Shown piece by piece: positions 19,227 through 35,545 of a DNA stretch of 64,000 bases; within the stretch, counting starts at the first letter, position 1; every line of letters starts with the position of its first letter. Source of the stretch: Aliiruegeria haliotis (lineage in GTDB: Bacteria; Pseudomonadota; Alphaproteobacteria; Rhodobacterales; Rhodobacteraceae); contig NZ_PVTD01000001.1 in the NCBI RefSeq assembly GCF_003003255.1, forward strand, positions 806,001-870,000, read 5' to 3'. A model generated the notes under the pieces. It was not told the DNA's origin, made no database searches, and was given only the letters and a program-made list of their open reading frames with translations. The translations under genes were made by a program, and so were the position numbers.

Positions 19227-19246
19227 TTGATTGAAGGCGATCAAAC
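19227..19246 (+). promoter_or_regulatory. inverted repeat upstream of ctrA
   Basis: TTTGAT (19227-19232) and ATCAAA (19241-19246) form a 6-bp inverted repeat with an 8-base centre, about 80-95 bases before ctrA. Nearby TTAA half-sites (19214-19217 and 19268-19271) resemble halves of CtrA boxes but lack the second half. It may be an operator; the binding protein is unknown. Confidence 0.3.
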
Positions 19247-19321
19247 GCAGTCTTGGTAATCGCGGATTAACCAATTGAGGCCATGGTCGCACCAAAGGGA
19301 TAGTAGCGGAGTAACGAAAGA

Positions 19322-24413
<5,092 letters not shown>

Positions 24414-24440
24414 ACCCGAGTACACGTAATGTTCGCAAAT

Positions 24441-24455
24441 GTTCTTAAAAAGTTC
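24441..24455 (+). promoter_or_regulatory. LexA (SOS) box, GTTC-N7-GTTC
   Basis: GTTC at 24441-24444, seven bases (ttaaaaa), then GTTC at 24452-24455: an exact match to the alphaproteobacterial LexA operator known from Caulobacter, Rhodobacter and Rhizobium. It lies 28 bases after recG and 69 bases before a 40-residue ORF. A third GTTC at 24431 is spaced by six, not seven. Confidence 0.65.
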
Positions 24456-24523
24456 TTTACTTTTGGCCACCGGAATGAGAACAAAGAGACAACACAAGAG
24501 TTCAAAACCCACAGGACTTGCCC

Positions 24524-24646
24524 ATGCTGACCGAGATCAAGGCGATGCTGCGCCGCTCAGACACCACGTTGTTTCTCGACTTCGTAGGCGTCGTGGCGCT
24601 GATGGTCACGCTCGTGGCTGGCCTGCACCTGCCGGGAGGATTCTGA
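24524..24646 (+). CDS. 40-residue SOS-box-linked membrane protein, unknown function
   Basis: A short frame from ATG 24524 (MLTEIKAMLRRSDTTLFLDF) to TGA 24644-24646, with an AGGA ribosome-binding site 8 bases upstream. Residues 1-14 are charged and helical. Residues 15-36 (LFLDFVGVVALMVTLVAGLH) form one membrane helix, and the tail is LPGGF. The unit is self-contained: LexA box, ORF, then a strong terminator at 24788. Architecture and control resemble Caulobacter SidA, a 29-residue SOS-induced inner-membrane division inhibitor, but no sequence identity is claimed. It could instead be a constitutive conserved peptide. Confidence 0.65.
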   Translation: MLTEIKAMLRRSDTTLFLDFVGVVALMVTLVAGLHLPGGF

Positions 24647-24787
24647 CACCTGTTTCTGCCTGCGATCTGAAGCCGGTACCGCGCGTCAATGTCCCCAAGT
24701 ACGCGCTGCCACGGTACACTGCCTGTCCCCGCTGGCCTCTGGGCGCGCCTCGCCCTGACCAACCGGCCTCACAGATTCGCGACTTTG

Positions 24788-24822
24788 CCGCCGCCGTCCG
24801 ACAGGACGTGCGGCGGTTTTTT
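24788..24822 (+). terminator. rho-independent terminator
   Basis: Stem CCGCCGC/GCGGCGG (24788-24794 with 24810-24816), one bulged T, inner stem CGTCC/GGACG, loop GACA, and a run of six T (24817-24822). It serves the 40-residue ORF on the + strand. The convergent chemoreceptor gene ends four bases beyond it. Confidence 0.85.
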
Positions 24823-24825
24823 CTG

Positions 24826-26244
24826 TCAGACGCTGTAGGCCAGCCGCAAACCGCCCCAATGCCGCCCCCGGACGAGGATCGGCGCGGACACGTCTTTTAT
24901 GAGCACATGGTTCCCGCCCCCCATATCGCGCCGATAGACCTGTACGAGGAAGCTCAGCGTGTTGCGGCCAGCCTTCAGGCCGACGCGGTCGTCAAAGATC
25001 CGCCGGTTCCGGCAATTTGCAGTGTTCCAGACCGGATCGCTCCCCTGTGGCCGGGAGAAGGCGCGGTTGTGAGTGGGGAGGTAGCCATTCCGATCAACCG
25101 CTGCACAGAAGACAACCTGCGGATCAAGCTCCAGCGCAGCCTCGAGGATCGGCGGCAGCAATGTGTCCGTCAGCGTGGTGAAAGGCGCCAGCAATTGCTG
25201 CGGGTTGGTGTTGGCGATGGGCTGGTAGTCACTTGAAAACAGGGCCTGGCCACTGATTTTCCCATCTTCGATGGCCTGTTCGAACATTTTGCCGATCGTG
25301 GTGGCATCCTTGCGCACCCGCTCGATGAAGGCGGCGTCCTGTGACGTGCCGCCGAGTTCCACACTCCCCTGCACGATCGCTTCGGAATAGTCGACGAGGG
25401 CGTGCACGCGGCTCCGCGATTTCTCGATTCCGCTTGCGGTTTCCTGAACGGAGGCCGCAATCCGGGAGAATGCCGGCTGAAACCGGTCGATGGCGTTGCC
25501 GACAAGCGATGCCTCCGCCGAGATCTTCGTGGCTGAAGTGGCGGTGGTGTTCACGCGTTCGGCGATCCGGGACAGCGCGATATCCGCCTGATGGGACTCC
25601 TGCAAGACCACGGCAGCGTCATCGGAGACACCCGTGGATTCCTCCCGAAAGGTGGAGATGACATTGCCGAGGCTGTCCACGGAGACCGATATCCCTTCGG
25701 CTGCGGTTTCCGTCTGATGGCTCAGTTCGTTGATGGCATCGGCGACCACGGCAAACCCCCGACCCGCGTCGCCAGCCCGCGCAGCCTCGATTTTCGCGTT
25801 GATTGCCAGAATGTTGATCTGCTTGGCAATGGTCCCGATTTCGCTGTTGTTCTTCTGAACATTGGCGAGCGTGTCTTCGACGGCGGCCATACGGTCTTCG
25901 ATCTGGCGGACCCATTCGGCGATGTTGCGCGTCCGTTCACCGGCCTTGCGTAGGTCGGCCACCGATCCCTGGACCTCCGCCTGCGCCGTTTCGCTCACGG
26001 CCGAAACATCGGAGATGACCTGTTGAACCGAGGAGTTTGCGGCGATGATCTGGTTGGCGGCGCCGTGGGCGTCTTCCAGCGTGGAGAGCTGCCCCCGCGC
26101 CGTCTCCTCGATCTCGTCGAGAAGACCGGCAATGTCGACGACGTCGAAACCGATGTCCGATGCTTGCCGGACTAGCCGCGCGAGAATCGTGGCGTCGCGC
26201 GCCTGAATCGGTTCGGCCAGGTCGAATGGTGGATTGGGCTGCAT
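24826..26244 (-). CDS. soluble methyl-accepting chemotaxis protein
   Basis: Chemoreceptor-like signalling protein of 472 aa with no membrane segment, so probably cytoplasmic. The central coiled-coil carries the conserved tip sequence ([20 protein letters not shown] then [15 protein letters not shown]) that contacts CheA and CheW in this family. The C-terminal 150 residues form a separate domain ([20 protein letters not shown] ... [10 protein letters not shown] ... [20 protein letters not shown]), resembling a Cache/PAS-like sensor placed after the signalling domain. ATG 26244 ([12 protein letters not shown]) is used; the frame upstream overlaps the next gene. The ligand is unknown. Confidence 0.82.
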   Translation of the reverse strand: MQPNPPFDLAEPIQARDATILARLVRQASDIGFDVVDIAGLLDEIEETARGQLSTLEDAHGAANQIIAANSSVQQVISDVSAVSETAQAEVQGSVADLRKAGERTRNIAEWVRQIEDRMAAVEDTLANVQKNNSEIGTIAKQINILAINAKIEAARAGDAGRGFAVVADAINELSHQTETAAEGISVSVDSLGNVISTFREESTGVSDDAAVVLQESHQADIALSRIAERVNTTATSATKISAEASLVGNAIDRFQPAFSRIAASVQETASGIEKSRSRVHALVDYSEAIVQGSVELGGTSQDAAFIERVRKDATTIGKMFEQAIEDGKISGQALFSSDYQPIANTNPQQLLAPFTTLTDTLLPPILEAALELDPQVVFCAAVDRNGYLPTHNRAFSRPQGSDPVWNTANCRNRRIFDDRVGLKAGRNTLSFLVQVYRRDMGGGNHVLIKDVSAPILVRGRHWGGLRLAYSV

Positions 26245-26320
26245 CTGTTGCTGAGGCTCTCTGCGCGGATCGGTCGATCGCGACCCTAGCGGAGAGCCCT
26301 TGCCACGGAGTAAACGCGGC

Positions 26321-26767
26321 TCAGGCGGCTTCCTCGGCCTGTACCAATGCCGCGGCGGTGGCATCGAACGCAAGCAGGATCGACGCATGGCGATTGCTGA
26401 AATCCCGTGCCGGCAGAAGCACTTCCAAGTCATCGAACGGGGCGGATGGGACCGGTCCGTCGGCCTGAAGCATGGCCCGAAGCTGATCGCGCGCGGTCTC
26501 GATCTCCTGCCGGTTCCGGCCGATCACATGGCGCCCGAGCACCGCGGCGGAGGCCTGCCCAAGTGCGCAGGCCTTCACGTCCTGCGCAAAATCGACAATG
26601 CGACCGTCGTTCACGATCAGGTCGACACTCACGGTCGAGCCACAGAGCGGCGAGCGTTTCCGCACCGTCGCGGTAGGGCTGTCGAGCTTGCCAAGGTGGG
26701 GGATGTCTGCGGCCAAAGCGAGAATCCGCCCGGAATAGAGCTTGACGAGGTCGAGATCGCTGGCCAT
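26321..26767 (-). CDS. NifU/IscU-like iron-sulfur scaffold protein (atypical)
   Basis: Resembles the IscU/NifU N-terminal scaffold on which Fe-S clusters are built. Two cluster cysteines are in place, C42 in [10 protein letters not shown] and C67 in [10 protein letters not shown]. At the third position, where IscU has His-Cys-Ser, this protein reads H127-A128-S129 ([13 protein letters not shown]). The length (148 aa) fits the family. It lies divergent to hisI and upstream of the chemoreceptor on the minus strand. It may not hold a cluster in the normal way. Confidence 0.78.
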   Translation of the reverse strand: MASDLDLVKLYSGRILALAADIPHLGKLDSPTATVRKRSPLCGSTVSVDLIVNDGRIVDFAQDVKACALGQASAAVLGRHVIGRNRQEIETARDQLRAMLQADGPVPSAPFDDLEVLLPARDFSNRHASILLAFDATAAALVQAEEAA

Positions 26768-26833
26768 TGGCTATCCTCCGAGACGGGTCCCCCGGATATA
26801 GACTCGTCATGTTCAATTGCAAAGGAACCTGTC

Positions 26834-27193
26834 ATGGATTTCGACCCGCAAAGCCTGCGTTTTGATGCACAGGGGCTCATCCCCGCAATTGCTCAGGATG
26901 CGCAGAGCGGCGAGGTCCTGATGATGGCATGGATGAACGCGGAGGCGGTTGCAAGGACACTTGAAACACGCCGTGTAACCTACTGGTCCAGATCGCGTAA
27001 ATCGTTCTGGGTGAAGGGGGAGACCTCCGGGCATACGCAGGAGTTGGTGGATTTCCGGCTGGATTGTGACCGTGACTGCCTTTTGGTGCTGATCAACCAG
27101 GTGGGGGCGGCGTGTCACACCAACCGCCGGAGTTGCTTCTACACCGCTGTACGCGATGACGTGGAAGTGATCCTGTCCGAGCCGATGGCCTAG
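26834..27193 (+). CDS. hisI: phosphoribosyl-AMP cyclohydrolase HisI
   Basis: Third step of histidine synthesis: opens the purine ring of PR-AMP. The metal-binding signature is present ([20 protein letters not shown], then [20 protein letters not shown] and RRSCFY, with conserved Cys residues). ATG 26834 gives 119 aa, a single-domain HisI without a fused HisE, as usual in alphaproteobacteria. No other his gene is nearby. An in-frame start more than 500 bp upstream is antisense to the scaffold gene and is rejected. Confidence 0.95.
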   Translation: MDFDPQSLRFDAQGLIPAIAQDAQSGEVLMMAWMNAEAVARTLETRRVTYWSRSRKSFWVKGETSGHTQELVDFRLDCDRDCLLVLINQVGAACHTNRRSCFYTAVRDDVEVILSEPMA

Positions 27194-27208
27194 GGCCTCG
27201 ACCGGGGA

Positions 27209-28066
27209 TCAGGCGAGGCCGACCTTTTCCCGAATGTCGTCCGGTGTCAGCCCATCGGCACGGTATCTGCCGATTGCGCGTGCATCGTCCCGCTTTGCCA
27301 GCCGCTTTCCGTCGTCGTCCCGGACCAGCCGATGGTGGTGGTAGGTTGGCGTCGGCAGGGCGAGCAGGCGTTGCAGGACGACATGAATGGCCGTCGCCTC
27401 GAACAGGTCCTGTCCACGGATGACATCGGTGATCCCTTGGGCGGCATCGTCGATCACGACGGCGAGGTGGTAGGAGGTTCCCATTTCGCGGCGCGCGACG
27501 ACGATGTCACCGATGCCGGTCAGGATATCCTTCGCGGGGATTCGGACCGCTCCTGTCTCTCCATTCTGAGCGACGCCCGTCTCTGTAAATGATACGAAAT
27601 CAATGCCGTGCATGGCGAGGCTCATATCAAGACGAAGGGCGGTTTCGGAGGGAAGCGGCCCGGTGCGCGCGGTACGCCGACAGGTGCCGGGATAGACGAT
27701 CCCGTCTGGCCCGACCGGAGGTGCGCCGCCTTCCTGCGGGGCGTTCGCGGCCTCCAGGATGTCCCGCCGCTTGCAGGTGCACGGGTAAAGCAGCCCTTGC
27801 GACCAGAGATCTTCCAGAGCATCGCGATAGGAGTCCATCCGCTCCGATTGCCGCATGACGGGTCGCGGCCAGTCCAGCCCGAGCCAGTGCAGATCGTCAA
27901 AGATCTGCGACTCCCATTGCGGCCTTGCGCGCGACTGGTCGATGTCCTCGATCCGAAGCAGGAATGCCCCGCCCGCCGCCCGGGCTATGTCCGACGCCAG
28001 CATGGCCGAATAGGCGTGGCCGAGATGCAGCGGGCCGGTAGGAGAAGGTGCGAAACGGGTTCTCAT
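27209..28066 (-). CDS. gluQ: glutamyl-Q tRNA(Asp) synthetase
   Basis: A truncated glutamyl-tRNA synthetase homologue that charges the queuosine at position 34 of tRNA-Asp with glutamate. The HIGH-like motif is PTGPLHLGHAYSA near residues 9-21, a zinc cysteine cluster lies in YPCTCKRRD...YPGTCR, and the KMSKS equivalent is KRLAKRDDA. The length (285 aa) is normal. It lacks the anticodon domain, as expected. ATG 28066 (MRTRFAPSP) overlaps the stop of the small membrane gene upstream (ATGA). Confidence 0.93.
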   Translation of the reverse strand: MRTRFAPSPTGPLHLGHAYSAMLASDIARAAGGAFLLRIEDIDQSRARPQWESQIFDDLHWLGLDWPRPVMRQSERMDSYRDALEDLWSQGLLYPCTCKRRDILEAANAPQEGGAPPVGPDGIVYPGTCRRTARTGPLPSETALRLDMSLAMHGIDFVSFTETGVAQNGETGAVRIPAKDILTGIGDIVVARREMGTSYHLAVVIDDAAQGITDVIRGQDLFEATAIHVVLQRLLALPTPTYHHHRLVRDDDGKRLAKRDDARAIGRYRADGLTPDDIREKVGLA

Positions 28067-28251
28067 TTCCCTCGGGTCACGGCGCCCTGATGGATCAGGA
28101 ACCACGCCAGAAGGATGAACATCGGGTGGGTCAGGCCGCCGGACAGGATAATCGCCGGGATCCAGATCAAGAAGACCACGATCCCGAGGATCGGTCGACC
28201 GGCGATCATGATCGACAGCGGTGGCAGCAGCAGGGCAAACAGGTAGTTCAT
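28063..28251 (-). CDS. YqaE/Pmp3-like small membrane protein
   Basis: A 62-aa protein with two membrane helices: [20 protein letters not shown] and onward, then [20 protein letters not shown]. The LLPPL...G...IPAII pattern resembles the Pmp3/YqaE (UPF0057) stress proteins that affect membrane potential. ATG 28251 is inside the trmFO stop and the gene ends inside the gluQ start, so the three form a tight minus-strand operon. The family assignment is by pattern only. Confidence 0.65.
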   Translation of the reverse strand: MNYLFALLLPPLSIMIAGRPILGIVVFLIWIPAIILSGGLTHPMFILLAWFLIHQGAVTRGK

Positions 28252-29627
28252 GACGTCTGCGCGGCCTCCACGACGGGCGCTGGCGCAGGAATGCCGAGCC
28301 ATTCGGCCCAGGCCGCCTTGGCGCGGTCGGTGTAGAGCTTGTAGCGCACTTTGCGGCCCTTGCGACCGCCCTTGGCATCAACGGGGCGGAACAGGCCGAA
28401 ATTCACGTTCATCGGCTGGAAGGTCTTTGCCTCCGCGCCGCCTGTGATGTGGGTGAGAAGCGCACCCATGGCCGTGTCCTGCGGCACTGGCGGCAGCGTT
28501 TCGCCCAGCACCTCCGCTGCGGCCATCCGCCCGGCAAGCAGCCCCATCGCGGCGCTTTCGACATAGCCTTCGACACCGGTGATCTGGCCCGCCATCCGGA
28601 TATGCGGCTGTGAGCGCAGGCGCATCTGCGCGTCGAGCAACCTGGGCGAGTTGATGAAGGTGTTGCGGTGAATGCCACCGAGCCGGGCAAAACGGGCATT
28701 CTCCAGTCCCGGGATCATCCGGAAGACCTCTGTCTGGGCGCCGTACTTCATCTTGGTTTGGAAGCCGACGATATTGTACAGCGTTCCCAGTGCATTATCC
28801 CGGCGTAGCTGCACCACCGCATAGGCTTTTTCCTCCGGCTTGTGCCGGTTCGTCAGGCCCACGGGTTTCATCGGCCCGTGCCGCAGGGTTTCGCGGCCGC
28901 GCTCGGCCATGACCTCGATCGGCAGACAGCCATCGAAGTATTTCGCCGTCTCACCGTCCTTGAACTCGGTTTTCTCGGCGGCGAGCAGCGCGTCGATGAA
29001 GGCCTCGTACTGGTCCTTCGTCATCGGGCAGTTGAGGTAAGCGGTGCGCTCCTCCTCGGTATCGCCCTTGTCGTAGCGCGACTGCATCCAGGCGGTATCC
29101 ATGTCGATCGAGTCGAAATAGACGATGGGCGCGATGGCATCGAAGAAGGCGAGGCTCTCCTGGCCGGCCTCTGCGGCGATGGCATCAGCCAGTTTGCCGC
29201 CCGTCAACGGACCAGTTGCGATGATTGCCGGGCCGTCTTCCGGACCGGGCAGGGCGGTGATCTCGCCCTCGACCACCGTGACCAGGGGATGGTTGCGCAG
29301 CTTGCGCGTCACCGCCTCGGCGAACGGATCGCGGTCGACGGCCAGTGCGCCGCCCGCAGGTATGGCATGGACATCGGCGGTCGACATTATCAGGCCGCCG
29401 GCCACGCGCATTTCCCAATGCAACAATCCCACGGCGTTGTTTTCGTCGTCATCCGACCGGAAGGAGTTGGAACAGACCATCTCGGCCAGGTTCCCGGTCC
29501 TGTGGGCGAACGTCCCGACGGTGGGGCGCATTTCGTGCAGAACAACAGGCACGCCTTGCTGGACGGCCTGCCACGCGGCTTCGGAACCGGCCATGCCGCC
29601 TCCGACGATATGAATGGGTTTGCTCAT
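28248..29627 (-). CDS. trmFO: folate-dependent tRNA-U54 methyltransferase TrmFO
   Basis: Flavoprotein that makes m5U54 (ribothymidine) in tRNA using methylenetetrahydrofolate. It begins with the FAD site [20 protein letters not shown]. The active-site cysteine region [14 protein letters not shown] and the signatures [33 protein letters not shown] and RNTFINSP follow. The length (459 aa) is typical. It is the first gene of a unit continuing into the Pmp3-like gene and gluQ. Confidence 0.94.
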   Translation of the reverse strand: MSKPIHIVGGGMAGSEAAWQAVQQGVPVVLHEMRPTVGTFAHRTGNLAEMVCSNSFRSDDDENNAVGLLHWEMRVAGGLIMSTADVHAIPAGGALAVDRDPFAEAVTRKLRNHPLVTVVEGEITALPGPEDGPAIIATGPLTGGKLADAIAAEAGQESLAFFDAIAPIVYFDSIDMDTAWMQSRYDKGDTEEERTAYLNCPMTKDQYEAFIDALLAAEKTEFKDGETAKYFDGCLPIEVMAERGRETLRHGPMKPVGLTNRHKPEEKAYAVVQLRRDNALGTLYNIVGFQTKMKYGAQTEVFRMIPGLENARFARLGGIHRNTFINSPRLLDAQMRLRSQPHIRMAGQITGVEGYVESAAMGLLAGRMAAAEVLGETLPPVPQDTAMGALLTHITGGAEAKTFQPMNVNFGLFRPVDAKGGRKGRKVRYKLYTDRAKAAWAEWLGIPAPAPVVEAAQTS

Positions 29628-29657
29628 GAAGGCGATCTAGGGGATCGCGGCCGATTT

Positions 29658-29686
29658 GGAAAGGCCGGCCGCGTTCATGGCCGGCC
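29658..29686 (-). terminator. probable terminator after the DoxX-like gene
   Basis: An 8-bp stem GGCCGGCC (29663-29670) pairs with GGCCGGCC (29679-29686) around an 8-base loop. On the minus strand it is followed by TTTCC, a weak T-tract. It lies between the DoxX-like gene and trmFO. Confidence 0.5.
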
Positions 29687-29741
29687 CCATGCACGGGACT
29701 GTGTTCGGGACTGCGGGGGACCTGGGGCGTTCCCGGTTGTG

Positions 29742-30356
29742 TCAGTTCGAGCGGGCGATCTCGAACTCTTCGCGGAAGATCGTTTCCAGTTCCTCGATCG
29801 AGACCGGCTTTCGCAGGTGGCCATTTCCATCCGCAGGTGTCGCGTTGACTGTCTCCGGACCATTCTGCTCCTGCATGGGACGGCGGACACGCAGGTCGCC
29901 ATCGGCCCCGGCGGCATGGACGCGCGGGTGGACCCGACGCGGTTGCAGACCCCGGCGCAGGACACCCCGTTTGTGGTGATTGCGCGGATCGGTCTCTGCG
30001 TATGTGAGTATCAGCGATGCGATCAAAGCAAGGTCGCGCCAGAAATGGCCAAGCTGGTCGGCCATGCCGAGATCGATCATCTTCAGGTAGCTGGACCAGA
30101 AGGTAAGGATCCCCAGCAACAGGGCTGCACCCCGGAGCCACATGCCGATCATCACCATGTAGGCCAGAACGAACACGATCGAGGCTGAGACCGGCCCTGC
30201 GAGCGTTTCGGAGAAGATGCGCTCGGTCAGCGGGGTCAGGTCGGAGCCGGGAATGACTCCGATGGCCCCGGCCAGGAAGTAGGAGGCGATGAGAATCCTC
30301 AGAAGGTTCTGTGCGGCGGCACTCAGAACCATGCGGTCTCCGCTCGTTTCATGCAT
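29742..30356 (-). CDS. DoxX-like membrane protein
   Basis: Protein of 204 aa with four predicted membrane helices in the first 120 residues (LLRILIASYFLAGAIGVIPG, SASIVFVLAYMVMIGMW, AALLLGILTFWSSYL, LALIASLILTYAE). This layout is typical of the DoxX family. A soluble, basic then acidic C-terminal tail of about 80 residues follows, ending EELETIFREEFEIARSN, which is unusual. ATG 30356 (MHETSGDR) is preferred; a GUG or earlier ATG is possible. No functional context is visible. Confidence 0.55.
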   Translation of the reverse strand: MHETSGDRMVLSAAAQNLLRILIASYFLAGAIGVIPGSDLTPLTERIFSETLAGPVSASIVFVLAYMVMIGMWLRGAALLLGILTFWSSYLKMIDLGMADQLGHFWRDLALIASLILTYAETDPRNHHKRGVLRRGLQPRRVHPRVHAAGADGDLRVRRPMQEQNGPETVNATPADGNGHLRKPVSIEELETIFREEFEIARSN

Positions 30357-30871
30357 TTCTACGTCGTCCCTGCATTCTGTCGCGCAGTTCACTCTTCAAA
30401 AGCCCGTACCATTACACAGCCAGCGACAATTTTCGGCTGGGTCCAGAATTGTCCCCGAAAGGGGCGGTTGCAGGGATGAAAAAGGGAATATTCGGTAAAT
30501 GAATGTGGTTCCGACTGGCGACAGAGTGTTTCCAGTCAGTGAATTGTGATGAGGAATCCCAAAGATTTATTGATTTAGCGCGGCGGCCCCCGGGCCGCGC
30601 GCCACATTGGCGCCTTGGTCTCGCCCGAATGGCGCGACGCTGCGGCAGTTTTGCCGGATTCTGGCCTGAATGGGTTTACGATGCAGAAACAGCGGGGGGC
30701 CTGCGGCGCAGATTGGCCAACGGGGGTGGTTTGCAGCCCTCATGCGAGCACAGTGTTCCGCGAGCGGAATCGGGCCGTTGACGCGCGCTTGAAAGGGAAA
30801 ACGCGGCGCCAGGACCCGGCGCCGCGTTGTGAACTCGATCAGGGGGAGGCGCGCGAGGCCCGCCGAGTGGC
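30357..30871. other. 515-base intergenic region between the DoxX-like gene and gyrA
   Basis: No supported gene. It contains the gyrA terminator (30796-30827), an AT-rich part around 30478-30575, and a short inverted repeat GACTGG...CCAGTC near 30514-30538. The promoter of the DoxX-like gene must lie here but I could not place it with confidence. Confidence 0.5.
30796..30827 (-). terminator. rho-independent terminator after gyrA
   Basis: A perfect 10-bp stem ACGCGGCGCC (30801-30810) with GGCGCCGCGT (30818-30827), seven-base loop. On the minus strand TTTT then CCC and TTTC follow. It lies 45 bases beyond the gyrA stop. Confidence 0.75.
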
Positions 30872-33631
<2,760 letters not shown>

Positions 33632-34138
33632 TATTGTGTCTTGTGTCTTTTCGCACCGCTATATCTTGACGGCTCACTGTACCGGCTGGACCGGAGAGGC
33701 GCAATGGCAAGGGCGGTCTTGTGGCCCTTAAACCTGCCAAAAGTGCAGCGAAAAAAACGTTTGCGACCGGTGGAGAGGCATTGCGCTGTGCAAAGCGGGC
33801 GTTGTGTCGGTTCGGGGAGGGCAACCTGCGGCGAAAATGCGAGAGCCCCGGGCGTCAAGGCGCTGTGTGGTCTGTCGGTCTGCCGTATCCGACCACCTGC
33901 AATGAAGGATGACCGCTCGCGCACGCATTGCGTGATTTGCAAGGCTCTCCCTTGGTGGCCGGGCAGGTCACGTCGCGTGGCGTGGTGGAACAGGGGGCCG
34001 TTTTGCGGAACGGTTTGCCATCGCGTCCACAGACGAAGTGGCAGCCGCGATACCGGCCTGATAACAGATTGTTTTGTTTGAGAAATCGACTTCATAGGCC
34101 ATCCTGATCCCCGACAGGCAACGACAGGAGATGCGTAG
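33632..34138. other. 507-base intergenic region between gyrA and usg
   Basis: A divergent spacer that should hold the gyrA promoter (minus) and the usg promoter (plus). I find no frame with coding character and no convincing -35/-10 pair. A GATATAG sequence on the minus strand near 33661 could be part of a gyrA -10 element. Confidence 0.45.
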
Positions 34139-34405
34139 ATGACCAGCGATGTGGAGCGGATGCTGACGGGATATGGGCTTACAACGGCGGAGATCTTCTA
34201 CCGCATGCCCGATCACCAGAACGTGCTGAACACCTTCGTCTGGCAGGAATACGACCTCGCGCCGGACCACCCGAGGCTGTTTCGGTTCATCGAGTTCTGG
34301 CAGGACCGGATCGAGGGGCCGCTGCATTCGGTTCGGTTCGTCCACCGCAAGGAAGTCGCCGCCGGGGAATGGCGTCATGTCACGGGTGAATACTGGCTGA
34401 ACTGA
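34139..34405 (+). CDS. usg: usg family protein
   Basis: An 88-aa soluble protein of the usg family, first described beside the trp genes in Caulobacter. Its function is unknown. The segments LTTAEIFYRMPDHQNVLNTF, WQEYDLAPDHPRLFRFIEFW and HSVRFVHRKEV are characteristic. A purine-rich ribosome-binding site (acaggag) precedes the ATG. No trp genes are nearby here. Confidence 0.85.
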   Translation: MTSDVERMLTGYGLTTAEIFYRMPDHQNVLNTFVWQEYDLAPDHPRLFRFIEFWQDRIEGPLHSVRFVHRKEVAAGEWRHVTGEYWLN

Positions 34406-34423
34406 CCGGGATACCGATCCCGG
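34406..34423. terminator. hairpin between convergent usg and dsbB
   Basis: CCGGGAT-ACCG-ATCCCGG (34406-34423) starts directly after the usg stop, eight bases before the dsbB stop. There is no T-tract, so it may be a weak bidirectional terminator or only an RNA end structure. Confidence 0.35.
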
Positions 34424-34430
34424 GCCGGGG

Positions 34431-34898
34431 TCACGTCCGGCGGGCGGCGGCACCCCAGATCACGATCAGGACCAGTGAGACGAAGACATTTGCATTGGCC
34501 AGCGTCATCCCGAAGAGCGCGTAAGACACCTCGTCGCAGTTGACGATTGCCGAGGCGGCGTTGAAATCCAGCAGGTCGGTCCCTGACAGACCGCTCAGGT
34601 CCTGTCCGCCGGTGCAGGAATCCGGCCCCGCCCACCATTTGCGTTCGACGCCGCTGTGGTAGATCGCGATGACGAGGCTGATGGCGGCGACCGATGCCGC
34701 GAGGAGGGCGGGCAGGGGGGAACGCCATATCAGGGCAAGGAGACCGAGCCCGATCAGGATCGCATGCGGGTAGCGGTGCCAGAAACACATCTCGCAGGGA
34801 ATAAGCCCCCCCACATGCTGGAGGAAAAACGCACCGGCCAGCGTCCCGGCGGAAATGATCGTGGCGAGAACGACCAGCTGTGTTCGTGTCTGGGTCAT
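34431..34898 (-). CDS. dsbB: disulfide bond formation protein DsbB
   Basis: Inner-membrane quinone reductase that reoxidises DsbA. Four membrane helices are visible. The first redox pair is CEMC (about residues 35-38) and the second pair is formed by the cysteines in GPDSCTGG and IVNCDEVSY in the second periplasmic loop. The length (155 aa) is normal. The start overlaps the stop of the DedA-like gene (ATGA). Confidence 0.88.
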   Translation of the reverse strand: MTQTRTQLVVLATIISAGTLAGAFFLQHVGGLIPCEMCFWHRYPHAILIGLGLLALIWRSPLPALLAASVAAISLVIAIYHSGVERKWWAGPDSCTGGQDLSGLSGTDLLDFNAASAIVNCDEVSYALFGMTLANANVFVSLVLIVIWGAAARRT

Positions 34899-35473
34899 AG
34901 GAATTTCACGATGTAGAAGCCGCCGAAGAGCAGCACGCAGAAGACCACCAACATCAGCCCGAGCCGTTTCTCGATGAAGTACCGGATCGGTTCGCCGTAT
35001 TTAAACAGCAAGGCCGCGACGAGGAAGAACCGTGCGCCCCGGGCAATCAGCGAGGTGATCATGAAAGTCCAGAAGGGCAGGCCCGTCCAGCCTGACATGA
35101 TGGTGATGACCTTGTAGGGAAAGGGTGTCAGCCCGGCGACGAGCACGGCCCAGAAGCCGAAATCGTTGAAACGGGCATTGAACGCCTCGATCTTGTCCGC
35201 CTTGCCGAGGCTTTCGAGGATCGGCTGGCCGATCTGTTCAAAGGCAAACATTCCAATGCCATAGCCCAGAATCCCCCCGAGGACCGAGGCCACCATCGCG
35301 ACACCTGCAATCAGGAAGGCGCGGTTCGGTGTGGCGATGATCATCGGGATCATCAGCACGTCCGGCGGGATCGGAAAGAAGGAGCTTTCGACGAATGCAA
35401 CCGCCGCCAACGCCCAGAGTGCGTACTTTCCGGCTGCAAGAGTGATCGTCCAGTCGTAGAGTCCGCGTAGCAA
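34895..35473 (-). CDS. YqaA/DedA-like membrane protein
   Basis: A 192-aa polytopic protein of the DedA/SNARE-associated (YqaA) type, in which some members recycle polyprenyl or glycerophospholipids across the membrane. The motif FVESSFFPIPPDVLMIPMII near residue 30 and the second helical hairpin AGLTPFPYKVITIMSGWTGL fit the family. It precedes dsbB in one operon and diverges from the zinc peptidase gene. Confidence 0.78.
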   Translation of the reverse strand: MLRGLYDWTITLAAGKYALWALAAVAFVESSFFPIPPDVLMIPMIIATPNRAFLIAGVAMVASVLGGILGYGIGMFAFEQIGQPILESLGKADKIEAFNARFNDFGFWAVLVAGLTPFPYKVITIMSGWTGLPFWTFMITSLIARGARFFLVAALLFKYGEPIRYFIEKRLGLMLVVFCVLLFGGFYIVKFL

Positions 35474-35545
35474 TGGTCGGGTTCCTGTTCAATTGCGACG
35501 CAGTGAACACGAGGAGCCGGCAGGGTCAAGGCGGAGGATCCCGGG

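Noticed and set aside
19227-19246. An FNR site upstream of ctrA (TTGAT...ATCAA)
   Set aside because: FNR sites have a 4-base centre; with TTGAT/ATCAA arms the centre here is about 8 bases. Kept only as an unassigned inverted repeat.
19268-19281. A full CtrA box upstream of ctrA
   Set aside because: TTAACC is present but the second half-site seven bases on is missing.
24431-24444. A second LexA box from the GTTC at 24431 and the one at 24441
   Set aside because: The spacing is six bases, not seven. Only the 24441/24452 pair fits the consensus.
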